DNA from: Candidatus Rokuibacteriota bacterium
GTDB lineage: Bacteria; Methylomirabilota; Methylomirabilia; Rokubacteriales; CSP1-6
Assembly: GCA_030647435.1 (NCBI GenBank)
Contig: JAUSJX010000167.1
Span: forward strand, 1 to 64,000
Direction of reading: 5' to 3'
DNA length: 64,000 nt
Made by a program: the position numbers and the translations under genes. The notes beneath the pieces are model-generated. The model was not told the DNA's origin. It saw nothing but the letters and a program-made list of their open reading frames with translations, and ran no database searches. Below are positions 19,671-29,939 of the stretch, piece after piece. The first letter of the stretch is position 1, and each line of letters opens with the position of its first letter.

Positions 19671-20528
19671 TTATTTCCGGCTGTAGTCGTAGAAGCCGCG
19701 CCCAGTCTTGCGCCCGAGCCTGCCCGCCATCACCATGCGCTTGAGGAGCGGCGGGGGCGCGTACCTGGGCTCGCGGAACTCCTCGAACATCACCTCGGCG
19801 ACGAACATGGTCGTGTCCAGCCCGACCAGGTCCAGCAGGGTGAACGGCCCCATCGGGTATCCGCAGCCGAGCTTCATCGCCTGGTCGATGTCCTCGAGCG
19901 TGGCGAGGCCGCCCTCGTAGACGCGGATGGCGTCGAGGAGGTAGGGCACGAGCAGCCGGTTCACGATGAAGGCGGTCGAATCCTTGGTCTTGACCGGCAC
20001 CTTGCCGACGGCCTGCACCCACTCGAAGGCGGCCGCAACCGTCGCGTCGTCGGTCAGGATGGACTGCACGACCTCCACGAGCTTCATGAGCGGCACCGGA
20101 TTGAAGAAGTGCAGTCCCAGCACCTGCCCCGGGCGCTTCGTAGCGGCGGCCATCGCGGTGACGTTGCACGAGGAGGTGTTCGACGCCAGCAGCGCGTGAG
20201 GCCGGCAGATAGCGTCGAGCCTGGCGAAGGTCTCGTTCTTCAGCAGCTGGTTTTCGGTGATGGCCTCGATGACGAGGTCGCAGTCCTTGAGGTCTTCGAG
20301 CTGGGTCGAGCCCTTGAGACGCCCCAGCGTCTCGTCCTTGGCCCGCTCCTCCATCTTGGCCTTGGCGCAGAGCCCCTCGAGGCTTTTGCGCATCCCATCC
20401 AGCCCCTTGTCGAGGAAGGCCTGGTTGGCCTCGATCACCACGGTCGGAAAGCCGGCCTGCGCCGAAACCTGCGCGATGCCGGAACCCATGAGCCCGCAAC
20501 CGATCACACCGACCTGCTTGATGGCCAT
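19671..20528 (-). CDS. 3-hydroxybutyryl-CoA / 3-hydroxyacyl-CoA dehydrogenase
   Basis: 285 residues, the length of stand-alone 3-hydroxybutyryl-CoA dehydrogenases (Hbd/PaaH type). It oxidises 3-hydroxyacyl-CoA with NAD(P). The Rossmann motif is [19 protein letters not shown] at the N-terminus, followed by [30 protein letters not shown] with the catalytic His, and the C-terminal [11 protein letters not shown]. It lies upstream of the truncated acyl-CoA dehydrogenase and liv genes, so the operon once encoded at least two beta-oxidation steps. Confidence 0.94.
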   Translation of the reverse strand: MAIKQVGVIGCGLMGSGIAQVSAQAGFPTVVIEANQAFLDKGLDGMRKSLEGLCAKAKMEERAKDETLGRLKGSTQLEDLKDCDLVIEAITENQLLKNETFARLDAICRPHALLASNTSSCNVTAMAAATKRPGQVLGLHFFNPVPLMKLVEVVQSILTDDATVAAAFEWVQAVGKVPVKTKDSTAFIVNRLLVPYLLDAIRVYEGGLATLEDIDQAMKLGCGYPMGPFTLLDLVGLDTTMFVAEVMFEEFREPRYAPPPLLKRMVMAGRLGRKTGRGFYDYSRK

Positions 20529-20583
20529 ACGCGAGCGACCTCCTCCGGGCGAGGTGCGGATTGCGACGCGAAGCGGCGGCGGG

Positions 20584-20937
20584 CTACTTGCGGCCGCGGC
20601 CGGGCAGCGACCGCAGGGCCATCATCTCGTGCTCGACATCGCCTGGCGGGCACGGGTTCCTGATGGTCATCGTGACCGACGCGGCGTCGGTGCCGTACCG
20701 GACCGAGCCGTCGGGCATCACCTGCGGCTGGTCGAAGCGCACGGGCTTGGCCTGGACCGCGTCGGGTCGGAGCATCTCCCGCATCACCGACTCGGGCTTC
20801 TCGACGGGCCGCGAGAGCATCTGGAGGATCATCGGCGCGTTGAGACCCTGGCGGACCTCCTCGGCGGCGGCGGGCGTGCTGATGCCCCCCGCCAATGCGG
20901 CCGACAGCAAGAGCACGATCACAATCCGCCTAGTCAT
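20584..20937 (-). CDS. Small secreted protein of unknown function
   Basis: 117 residues from the ATG at 20937, with a clean Sec signal peptide (TRRIVIVLLLSAALAGGIS, cleavage near PAAA-EE). The mature part is about 90 residues and contains VMREMLRPDAVQAKPVRFDQ and two cysteine-poor strands. I do not recognise the family. The longer frame upstream lacks a signal-like N-terminus. It probably acts in the periplasm. Tandem 20-base repeats and short overlapping reading frames link it to apt upstream. Confidence 0.65.
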   Translation of the reverse strand: MTRRIVIVLLLSAALAGGISTPAAAEEVRQGLNAPMILQMLSRPVEKPESVMREMLRPDAVQAKPVRFDQPQVMPDGSVRYGTDAASVTMTIRNPCPPGDVEHEMMALRSLPGRGRK

Positions 20938-21037
20938 GCAGCCCTCCGTCACGCCCGCCACTATCCATCACCCGCCCCATCATAGCCGGACCGACCTCGA
21001 TCGTGGCAAGGAATCGTACTGCCGACCCCTTAGTCAT
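20930..21037 (-). CDS. Possible 35-residue coupling ORF
   Basis: ATG at 21037 in the apt-distal repeat, 35 codons, ending in a TAG that overlaps the start of the secreted-protein gene by 8 bases. An even shorter frame (21034-21057, 7 codons) ends in a TGA overlapping this ATG. The peptide resembles nothing known; if translated, its role may be only to carry ribosomes from apt to the next gene. Confidence 0.2.
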   Translation of the reverse strand: MTKGSAVRFLATIEVGPAMMGRVMDSGGRDGGLHD

Positions 21038-21087
21038 ATTGCCAACTCTTTAGTCATACTGCCAACTCCTTAATCATACTGAATGAG
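21011..21087. repeat. 20-bp tandem repeat spanning the apt stop codon
   Basis: Three full units and one partial unit, written on the minus strand as variants of CAGTATGATTAAGGAGTTGG. The first unit includes the last three codons and the stop of apt, so the array looks like a duplication of the gene's 3' end. Each unit carries a stop-like TAA, a Shine-Dalgarno-like AAGGAG/AAAGAG and an ATG. Confidence 0.8.
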
Positions 21088-21594
21088 GGACTCGATGCGG
21101 TAGCCCTTCAGCCGCTCGCGCCCCTTGAGAAATCTCAGCTCGATCAGGAACTCGCAGGCGACCACGGCGCCTCCCAGCCGCTCGACCAGGCGCAGCGTCG
21201 CGGCCATCGTGCCGCCCGTCGCGAGGAGGTCGTCCACGGCCAGGACCGTCTGGCCCTTGGTGATGGCGTCCTCGTGGATGGCGAGCACATCCCGGCCGTA
21301 CTCGAGCTCGTACTCTTCCTCGATCACCGCGGCGGGGAGCTTGCCCTTCTTGCGCACGGGCACGAAGCCCGCCCCGATCTCTCGCGCCAGCACGCCGCCG
21401 AAGATGAACCCGCGCGACTCTACACCGACCACGACGTCGACCGAGCCCTTCCGGTACTTCGCGGCCAGATGCTCGATCACTGCCGCCCACGCCGGCCCGT
21501 CCTTGAGCAGCGTGGTGATGTCTTTGAAGAGAACGCCCTCGGTGGGGAAGTCCTTGATATCGCGGATCTTTGCCCTCAGCGACGCCACGTCCAT
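21070..21594 (-). CDS. apt: Adenine phosphoribosyltransferase
   Basis: 174 residues, the normal Apt length. It salvages adenine to AMP using PRPP. Motifs are IRDIKDFPTEGVLFKDITTL, VVGVESRGFIFG, FVPVRKKGKLP and the PRPP loop VLAVDDLLATGGTM. The ATG at 21594 is chosen; a TTG nine codons upstream is possible, but neither has a strong Shine-Dalgarno. It lies 53 bases downstream of the C-terminal fragment of the broken HAD gene. Confidence 0.94.
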   Translation of the reverse strand: MDVASLRAKIRDIKDFPTEGVLFKDITTLLKDGPAWAAVIEHLAAKYRKGSVDVVVGVESRGFIFGGVLAREIGAGFVPVRKKGKLPAAVIEEEYELEYGRDVLAIHEDAITKGQTVLAVDDLLATGGTMAATLRLVERLGGAVVACEFLIELRFLKGRERLKGYRIESLIQYD

Positions 21595-21647
21595 GACGGG
21601 GAAGGATGTTACCCGCCGCAAAGGAATGACGCAACACGAAAAAGCCG

Positions 21648-22172
21648 TCAGCGCATCAGTCGTGAGGCCAAATCGCCGAGGTCGGCGACGATCAGATCGG
21701 CATGGGTGGCGCCGGGCCGCCCGGCAGCAGCGTAGTGGACGCCGCGCATCCCGACGCCCTGCGCCCCCTGCACGTCGGCGACGGGATTGTCACCGACGTG
21801 GGCCGCTTCACCCGCCCCGATGCCGAGCTCCGCGAGGGTTCGCCGGAAGATCTCGGCGTCGGGCTTACGGTAGCCGACCTCGTCGGAGTAGGCGACGGCC
21901 GTGAAATGGCGCAGGAGATCGTGCCGCTCGAGGACCCGCCGCAGGATGACGCCCGGAGTCCGGCCGGTGTTGGAGATGATGCCGCGCGCGACACCCCGCG
22001 ACGCGAGCTCGCGCACGGCCTCCGCCGCCCGCGGCGTGAGCTCTGGCGGCACGTGGAGCACCGGCTCGATGTAGCCGGCGAGCGCCTCCTCGAAAAGGGC
22101 GGGCGTCAGGACGTTGTGGTCGATTACGAGCCAAGGAGCTACGTGCTCGTCGTGCCGTCGGTAACCTAGAGA
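21648..22172 (-). pseudogene. HAD-family hydrolase, C-terminal fragment of a split gene
   Basis: The frame is open from just after a TAA at 22173-22175, with no acceptable start until a GTG at 22061. It encodes HAD motif II (IISNTGR), motif III (GYRKPDAEIFRRTL) and motif IV (HVGDNPVADVQGAQ), but lacks motif I with the nucleophilic Asp. The 37 codons before the GTG still look like HAD cap sequence (LTPALFEEALAGYIEPV). The missing N-terminus is found at 27424-27700 on the same strand. The pair therefore looks like one gene separated by the kinase block between them. Confidence 0.8.
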
Positions 22173-22286
22173 TTATCAATAGAAAGCCGGCGGGTACGCC
22201 GCGGGCCGAAGGCGGTTGCGACTAAGCCGTCCCCGGCGCCCGAGTGGCGTTCACAATTCGACGGTTGGGAGCGGAGGATAGCCGTT

Positions 22287-24197
<1,911 letters not shown>

Positions 24198-24204
24198 TAG
24201 CGTT

Positions 24205-24657
24205 TTATGCCCGGCCAATCTCCGGCTGTTCGTTCAGGATCAGCCAGTAGAGGTTCACGCTCTTGACCATCTCCAGCAGGGCCTCGAAGCCCACCGGCTT
24301 GGTCAGGTACGAGTTGACGCCAAGGTCATACGCGCGGTTGACATCGACACTCTCGCGTGAGGATGTCAGCACCACCACGGGCAACCGCTTGAGGGTGCCG
24401 TCTTGGCGGACCCATTTGAGCACTTCGAGCCCCGAGCGCCGCGGAAGCTTGAGATCCAGTAGCATGAGCACCGGCAGGGAAAATTGGCGCCGGTCGGAAA
24501 AGGGCGGGTCACCCTTGAGGTAGGCCACCGCCTCCTCGCCGTCCCGGACCAGCTGAACCGAATTCGCCAGGTTTGCCTTGCGGAAGGCTCGCTGGATCAG
24601 GAGCGCGTCATCCGGAGAATCCTCGACGAGCAGAATCGGGTAGGCGTTCGCGTGCAT
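24205..24657 (-). CDS. Single-domain response regulator (Rcp1-like)
   Basis: 150 residues containing only a receiver: acidic pair PILLVEDSPDDALLIQRAF, phospho-Asp in VLMLLDLKLPRRSGLEVLKW, TSSRE and Lys in YLTKPVGFEAL. The extended SPDD and LPRRSG style is that of phytochrome-associated Rcp regulators. There is no output domain, so it relays phosphate or acts by protein contact between the two flanking kinases. It starts 2 bases after the upstream kinase gene and is followed by the hybrid kinase 7 bases later. Confidence 0.94.
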   Translation of the reverse strand: MHANAYPILLVEDSPDDALLIQRAFRKANLANSVQLVRDGEEAVAYLKGDPPFSDRRQFSLPVLMLLDLKLPRRSGLEVLKWVRQDGTLKRLPVVVLTSSRESVDVNRAYDLGVNSYLTKPVGFEALLEMVKSVNLYWLILNEQPEIGRA

Positions 24658-24659
24658 GA

Positions 24660-27080
24660 TCAGGCCTCCGCGCTCTTGAGTTCCACCCAGAATCGGCTCC
24701 CCTGGCCGAGGGTCGATTCGACCCCCACTTGGCCGCCGAGGCGGGCTATCCCTTTCTGAACGATGGCCAAGCCGATCCCGGTTCCGGGATACTGCTCGAC
24801 CCCGTGGAGCCGCTCGAACGCCCGGAAGATGCGTTCACGATGCTCCGCGATGATCCCGATCCCATTGTCCTCCACGCCGAGCCGAACCCAATCCCCGCGT
24901 AGCTCAGTCCAGATCCTAACGCGGGGTGGCGTGTCCGGGGCCACGAATTTCACGGCATTCGTGAGGAGATTCGCAAGGACCTGGCCGAAGACCGCTCGAT
25001 GCGCCATCACCCGCGCCAGGGGCCGGTCGACGGTGATCTCGGCCCCGCGGTCCTTGAGCTCCGTCGCCAGCTGCCCACACACCTCATCGACCACCGTCTC
25101 GACATTGACCGGGTCGAGTCGCACCTCGGTTCGGCTCAGTCGGCTGTAGGCCAGGAGATCCTGAATCAGAGCGTCCATGCGGTGGCTCGCGGCCACGATG
25201 CGCTGCGCATAGTCCTGTCCGGTGGAATCCAGGCGCTCGCCGTAGTCCTCCAGCAGTGCTTCCGTGAACCCCTGCATGGCCCGGAGCGGCGCCCGGAGAT
25301 CGTGCGAGATCGAATAGCTGAAGGTGTCCAGCTCCTGGTTCGCCGCTTCGAGCTCTTGCGTGCGCTCCTGCACCCGTTGCTCGAGCTCCATCGCCTGCCG
25401 TTTGACGCGCTCGTAGAGCCGAGACTGTGCGATCGCGATGGCAATTTGGGCCGCGACCTCGCTCGCGATGCTGACCTGCTCGGGCGAAAATGGCCCTGCG
25501 CCGCCGCCGAAGCTGAGCGCGCCGATGAGCTCCCCTCCGGCGATCATGGGCACCACCATGTACACGTGGACACCGCTGGCGAGCAGGGCCTCCGCCTCGG
25601 GGCTCCGCGGCAGGGCATCGACGTCGATCATCTGGAGCTCCCCGCGCCGCAGGGCGGCCACGTCACCCATCAGCGCGAGCGGGAACCGGACGCCAGGCCC
25701 GACATGGACGCGGCGGCGCCCGGCCGCCGCCAGCCACTCCACCTCGCCAGCCTCGAGGTCGAACAGGTTCACGATGGCGCGGGGGACCCCAAGCAGCTGA
25801 CGTACCCGCCCGAGGGTCGCCTCGGCGATCACCGCCGGCGTCTCCGCGGCGAGCAGCCCGCGGTCGATCTCGTGGAGGATAGCGAGGCGCTCGGCCTGAT
25901 GCCGGGTCGCGGCCTCCGCCTGCTGCCGCACGGCCGCCTCCTCGATGAGCTTCCGATTCATCGTCTCGACTTCGGCCGCCCGCTGTGCCAGGGCTTGGTG
26001 GGACTGCGCCACAGCGTCGGCCATCTGATTGAAGGCGCGCGCCAGTGTCGCCACTTCGTCCTGGCCGCTCACCGCGACCCGGGTCGACAGCTCGCCGGCC
26101 GCGATCCTCTTGCTCGCCTCGGCCAAGCGCAGCAGGGGGCGCGTGAGACGGCGAGCGAACCCCACGCCTACCGCGATGGCGCCCACGGTGCACCCGACGG
26201 CGATCCAGATCAGCACGGAACCGAGACGTGCCGCAGGGGCCTGAGCCGCGGCGGTGGACCTGATGACTACAACCCCCCAGTCGAACGGCTTGATCGGCAC
26301 GTACGCACCAAGCATCTCGTCGCCGCGGCCGGGCCCGCGGAAGATCATCGTGCCCGCGCGTTTCGACAGCACCGCTTGGACCACTGGCTCGGCCCGCATG
26401 TCGCGGAGGGACTCCACTACAGCTCGCGAATCAGCGATGAGCCGGCCCTGGCTATCGACCAAATAGATGGCGCGCCCGTCGTCATGCGCCGCGACCGATA
26501 CGAGACGGTTCATCGTCTGGAGGGAGAGCGCCCCGACCAATACGCCTGCCACGCGCCCATCGGCGTGGAGGACGGGCACGGCGGTCGCGACGACCGGCCG
26601 CTGGGTGGCTTTCGAGACGTAGACGCCCGAGAGGTACGGCTGTCGCGTTCGCATCGCCTCACGAAAGAAATCGCGGGAGGAAAAATCTTCGCCTACGGTC
26701 TCGGCGTGAGGCACCCGAGCCCGAATGATCCCCTGGGCATCCTGGACGAAGACATAGTCAAACTGCCGGAAGTGGCGGGCGACGTTCTCCAGGACCGTCC
26801 TGGCCTCGTGCCAGTTCCCGCTGGTGATCTCGTGACGCAGCTTCGGGCGCTCGGCGGCCTCCCGCATGATCGCCATGGCGTCAGCGACGTACTGCTCTAC
26901 CGCGTAGGAGACCCCGAGCGCGACGGTGTGGTTGGTGGCCAGAGCGCGCTCACGGAGCGCCTCCGCGCTGCGCCAGACTGCGAGCCCGGCCATGAGGCCG
27001 ATGCTCAGCAGGACAAGCAAGGCGACGCCCAGCGCAAGCTTGGCGGTCAGGCTCCGGACAGTCACGATCCCGTCACCCAT
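24660..27080 (-). CDS. Membrane histidine kinase (Cache-HAMP-GAF-HisKA-HATPase)
   Basis: About 806 residues from the ATG at 27080 (a TTG ten codons upstream is possible). TM1 (ALGVALLVLLSIGLMAGLAV), an extracytoplasmic double-Cache-like sensor (GEDFSSRDFFREAMRTRQPY, VLVGALSLQTMNRLV), TM2, HAMP (RRLTRPLLRLAEASKRIAAG), coiled coil, GAF, second coiled coil, then HisKA with FSYSISHDLRAPLRAMQGF and HATPase (NLLTNAVKFV, GTGIGLAIVQKGI). The phytochrome-like SISHDLRAPLRAM box matches the Rcp-type regulator immediately downstream, its likely partner. It would sense a periplasmic small molecule such as an organic or amino acid. Confidence 0.93.
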   Translation of the reverse strand: MGDGIVTVRSLTAKLALGVALLVLLSIGLMAGLAVWRSAEALRERALATNHTVALGVSYAVEQYVADAMAIMREAAERPKLRHEITSGNWHEARTVLENVARHFRQFDYVFVQDAQGIIRARVPHAETVGEDFSSRDFFREAMRTRQPYLSGVYVSKATQRPVVATAVPVLHADGRVAGVLVGALSLQTMNRLVSVAAHDDGRAIYLVDSQGRLIADSRAVVESLRDMRAEPVVQAVLSKRAGTMIFRGPGRGDEMLGAYVPIKPFDWGVVVIRSTAAAQAPAARLGSVLIWIAVGCTVGAIAVGVGFARRLTRPLLRLAEASKRIAAGELSTRVAVSGQDEVATLARAFNQMADAVAQSHQALAQRAAEVETMNRKLIEEAAVRQQAEAATRHQAERLAILHEIDRGLLAAETPAVIAEATLGRVRQLLGVPRAIVNLFDLEAGEVEWLAAAGRRRVHVGPGVRFPLALMGDVAALRRGELQMIDVDALPRSPEAEALLASGVHVYMVVPMIAGGELIGALSFGGGAGPFSPEQVSIASEVAAQIAIAIAQSRLYERVKRQAMELEQRVQERTQELEAANQELDTFSYSISHDLRAPLRAMQGFTEALLEDYGERLDSTGQDYAQRIVAASHRMDALIQDLLAYSRLSRTEVRLDPVNVETVVDEVCGQLATELKDRGAEITVDRPLARVMAHRAVFGQVLANLLTNAVKFVAPDTPPRVRIWTELRGDWVRLGVEDNGIGIIAEHRERIFRAFERLHGVEQYPGTGIGLAIVQKGIARLGGQVGVESTLGQGSRFWVELKSAEA

Positions 27081-27423
27081 CTCTGATAAGAGCTTGGCGC
27101 CGGCGGCCAAGGAGAGTCAACGTTTCTAGTGCCGCTGTGTAACTATTTGACATTACAGGCTGCTCACGAAACCAGGACCCTGCCCCGACCAGCCCGAATC
27201 CAGCCTTGCCGAAGGAATTATTCCATCTTGGTCATGACGCGGGCGCCCACTTCACGCGGCGGATCGGGACCCGGCTGGGCTGGTAGGGCTCGGGACCCGA
27301 ATACCTTTGCGTTGGGCTCGGGCGAGGGCCTCTCTCATTGTTGCTGATGACCACGCAGGAGTTGGCGGGGAGACGCCCGGCCTTACACGCATCAAAGACG
27401 TAAGTCATGAGGGAACGCCACCT
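27081..27423. other. Gene-free stretch at the distal edge of the kinase block
   Basis: About 340 bases with no supported gene, visibly poorer in G+C than its surroundings near 27130-27250. It lies between the kinase start and the N-terminal HAD fragment, so it should contain the promoter for the kinase block and the junction of the putative insertion. The dyad TGTAA...TTACA near 27134-27156 is the only symmetric element noticed. Confidence 0.5.
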
Positions 27424-27700
27424 TTAGCTCGTTGTGGTTACCCTGCACGTCTGGCTGGCAGCGGGCGGCGCCTTCAGGAGGACTCGGGAGACGCCCGGCG
27501 ACGCCGTCTCCAGGACGAGCCGGACCTGATCGGCGATCAGCGGATCGCGATGGCGGCCCCAGAAGCGCTCGACGAGCACGTGCTCGGAGCGGTCGTAGGC
27601 CTCCGCCACCTCAGCCTCGCCGATCCTGCTGCCGGCGCAGATTCTCCGGTGAGTCGCGGACGAGGGTTTCCCAGAAGTCGAACGTGACGGCCTTGATCAT
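27424..27700 (-). pseudogene. HAD-family hydrolase, N-terminal fragment of a split gene
   Basis: The ATG at 27700, four bases after the enoyl-CoA hydratase stop, opens MIKAVTFDFWETLVRDSPEN, the HAD motif I with its nucleophilic Asp. This frame stops at TGA 27611. The continuation is in another frame (27424-27609: VAEAYDRSEHVLVERFWGRH, then DQVRLVLETASPG), consistent with a frameshift and a small deletion. Motifs II-IV are absent here and present in the 21648-22172 fragment. The gene is dead unless frameshifted and rejoined, which is not plausible. Confidence 0.75.
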
Positions 27701-27704
27701 CCGC

Positions 27705-28469
27705 CTACTCGAACTTCGCCGGGCGCTTCTCGAGGAACGCCAGCGCGGCTTCGCGCCCCTCGCCCGTCGTGTAGTTCTGGGCGAACGCGTCGATGCCGAT
27801 CCGGACGGCGGAGGCCAGGTCGGTGTTCCGCCAGCGGATCATCAGCTCCTTCTGGAGCCTGATGGCCGGCGGCGCGCACGCGAGGATCTTCTCGACGAGC
27901 GCGGCCGTGACCGCTTCCAGGTCCTCCGCCGGCGCCACACGGTTGACGAGTCCCCAGGCGAGAGCCTGGTCGGCGACGATACTGTCGCCCGTCAGGAGCA
28001 TCTCGGCCGCGCGCCCGGGGCCGACGAGTGCGGGCAGGAGCGCCGCCTCGATCACCGAGGGCGCCCCCACCTTCACCTCCGGCAATCCCAGCTGGGCGCC
28101 GGCGGCGGCGACGCGGAGGTCGCAGGCCATCGCGAGCTCGAAGCCGGCGCCCAGGCACGGGCCGTTGACCATCGCGACGGTTGGGAAGGGCGCGTCGTGG
28201 ACGGCGTGGATCGCCTCGTGCAGCGACGTGATGAGGGCCTTGGCCGTGGCGGGACTTAGGTCCCGGAGCACCTGCACCTGCATGCCGGCCGTGAACGCGC
28301 GCCCGGCGCCCGTCACGACGGCCGCGCGCACGCCTTCGTCCCGCGCGAGAGCCTCGAATGCCGCGCGCAGCTCGGCGATGAGCTCGGGGACGATCAGGTT
28401 GAGCGGCGGGCGGTCGAGCGTCACCCACGCGCAGCCCCTTTTCTTGTCGACGCGCACGAGCGAGGGCAT
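27705..28469 (-). CDS. Enoyl-CoA hydratase/isomerase family protein
   Basis: 254 residues, crotonase fold. It hydrates trans-2-enoyl-CoA or performs a related CoA reaction. Oxyanion-hole and active-site regions are AVVTGAGRAFTAGM and VNGPCLGAGFELAMACDLRV, with Glu retained, followed by LGLPEVKVGAPSV with the second Glu retained, so a true hydratase is possible. It lies 5 bases after the rhodanese and 4 bases before the HAD fragment. The exact substrate is unknown. Confidence 0.92.
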   Translation of the reverse strand: MPSLVRVDKKRGCAWVTLDRPPLNLIVPELIAELRAAFEALARDEGVRAAVVTGAGRAFTAGMQVQVLRDLSPATAKALITSLHEAIHAVHDAPFPTVAMVNGPCLGAGFELAMACDLRVAAAGAQLGLPEVKVGAPSVIEAALLPALVGPGRAAEMLLTGDSIVADQALAWGLVNRVAPAEDLEAVTAALVEKILACAPPAIRLQKELMIRWRNTDLASAVRIGIDAFAQNYTTGEGREAALAFLEKRPAKFE

Positions 28470-28474
28470 AGGGG

Positions 28475-28795
28475 CTAGTAGCGGCGCATCGACGGATCGA
28501 CGGCGCGGGCCCACGCGTCGAGGCCGCCCGCCAGGTTCCGGGCATTGGCGAAGCCGAGGCCGCGGAGGTACTCGGCGACGGCGGCGCTGCGCACGCCCTG
28601 GTGGCAGTAGACGATGATCTCGGTGGCCGGGTCGAGCTCGTCGGAGCGCAGCTCGATCTCCTCGATGGGGATGTGCAGGGCATTGTCGAGCCGGCAGAGG
28701 CGGGTCTCCCAGTCCTGGCGGACGTCGAGGAGCACGAGGGGTTCGCGCTGATCGAGCCGCTGCTTCAGCTCAACGGGCGTCAATTCGGGACTCAT
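28475..28795 (-). CDS. Rhodanese-domain sulfurtransferase
   Basis: 106 residues, one rhodanese domain of GlpE type. The catalytic loop is IVYCHQGVRSAAVAEYL with the active Cys, and a conserved VLLDVRQDWE lies near the N-terminus. It transfers sulfane sulfur to an unknown acceptor in the cytoplasm. It is the first gene of the rhodanese/hydratase/HAD/apt string. Confidence 0.93.
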   Translation of the reverse strand: MSPELTPVELKQRLDQREPLVLLDVRQDWETRLCRLDNALHIPIEEIELRSDELDPATEIIVYCHQGVRSAAVAEYLRGLGFANARNLAGGLDAWARAVDPSMRRY

Positions 28796-28823
28796 GGATG
28801 AAGGCCCTCCGGCTCCGACGATA

Positions 28824-29939
28824 TCACGCCGCGGCCCCCTCGTCGGGGAGCAGGACGGACGTCTCGGGCGAAACCTCTACCCTGACCTGGTCGCCCAGCT
28901 TGAAGCTCCGCCCGACAAGGGCCGAGGTGATCATCTCGACCCTGATCGTGCCGCCGGGGATCGTCACGTCGTAGAGCTGGCGCGAGCCCTCGAAGACGTG
29001 GGCGGCCACCGTCCCCGGGATGCCGCCGGGCGCGAGCGCAGCCTCCTCGACGCGAAGCGCCTCAGGCCTCAGGCAGAGCAGCGCCCGGTCCCCCACCGAC
29101 CAGGCGTGCGCCCCCGACGACACGGGCAGGCGCGCGCCGCCTCGGGTCTGGACGACCACGCCCATCTCGCGCAGCTCGATCACGCTCACCGGCACGAGGT
29201 TCGCGGCGCCGACGAACTCGGCCACGAACGCGTTCCGCGGCTTCCAGTAGATCTCTTCGGGCCGTCCCTCCTGCACGAGGGCGCCGTCGGAGAGCACCGC
29301 GATCCGGGTGGAGAGCGACAGCGCCTCGGCCTGGTCGTGGGTGACGTAGAGGGTCGTGATGCCGACGTCGCGGTGGAGTCTCGCCAGCTCGAGCCGCATC
29401 TGGGAGCGGAGCTGGGCGTCGAGGTTCGACAAAGGCTCGTCGAGGAGGAGGAGGCGAGGCTGGACGATCAGCGTGCGCGCGAGCGCCACGCGCTGCTGCT
29501 GGCCCCCGGAGAGCTGCGACGGCCGTCTCGTCTCGAAGCCCTCGAGCCCCACCTGCTGAAGCGCGGCCTTGACCTTGCGGTCGAGCTCGGCCCCGGAGAC
29601 CCGGCGCTCGCGCAGCCCGAAGGCGACGTTCTCGAAGACGCTCATGTGCGGCCACAGCGCGTAGTGCTGGAAGACCATGCCCAGGTTGCGCTTCCACGGA
29701 GGCACGGAGTCGATCGGCTCGTCGTCCACGAAGATGCGCCCCTCGTCGGGCTGGGCGAAGCCCGCCAGCATGCGCAGGAGCGTGGTCTTGCCACAGCCCG
29801 ACGGGCCCAGCAGGGTGTAGAACTCGCCGGGGCGTATGGAGATGGACACGTCTTTCACGGCCCACGCGGCGCCGTAACGCTTGCCCACCCCTTCCATGCG
29901 CACCTCGGACAGCCGGATCACCGTTTCGTCTTGCGTCAC
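28824..29939 (-). CDS. ABC transporter ATPase, ferric/spermidine/AEP (FbpC/PotA) type
   Basis: 371 residues: ABC domain (GPSGCGKTTLLRMLAG, QLSGGQQQRVALARTL, LLLLDEPLSNLD) plus a C-terminal TOBE domain, the FbpC/PotA layout. The GTG at 29939 is supported by AGGAGG seven bases upstream and overlaps the MFS stop by 4 bases. It energises the two-domain permease encoded two genes upstream. No binding protein adjoins; the one at 36826-38154 is the best candidate. Substrate may be Fe3+, thiamine or a phosphonate. Confidence 0.92.
   Translation of the reverse strand: MTQDETVIRLSEVRMEGVGKRYGAAWAVKDVSISIRPGEFYTLLGPSGCGKTTLLRMLAGFAQPDEGRIFVDDEPIDSVPPWKRNLGMVFQHYALWPHMSVFENVAFGLRERRVSGAELDRKVKAALQQVGLEGFETRRPSQLSGGQQQRVALARTLIVQPRLLLLDEPLSNLDAQLRSQMRLELARLHRDVGITTLYVTHDQAEALSLSTRIAVLSDGALVQEGRPEEIYWKPRNAFVAEFVGAANLVPVSVIELREMGVVVQTRGGARLPVSSGAHAWSVGDRALLCLRPEALRVEEAALAPGGIPGTVAAHVFEGSRQLYDVTIPGGTIRVEMITSALVGRSFKLGDQVRVEVSPETSVLLPDEGAAA

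Noticed and set aside
24999-27086. Long plus-strand open frame opposite the membrane kinase
   Set aside because: Shadow of the kinase coding sequence; no recognisable domain and no start context.
27611-27613. TGA in the HAD fragment as another selenocysteine codon
   Set aside because: It does not fall at a family Cys, the downstream homologous sequence is in a different frame, and no SECIS-like hairpin follows.
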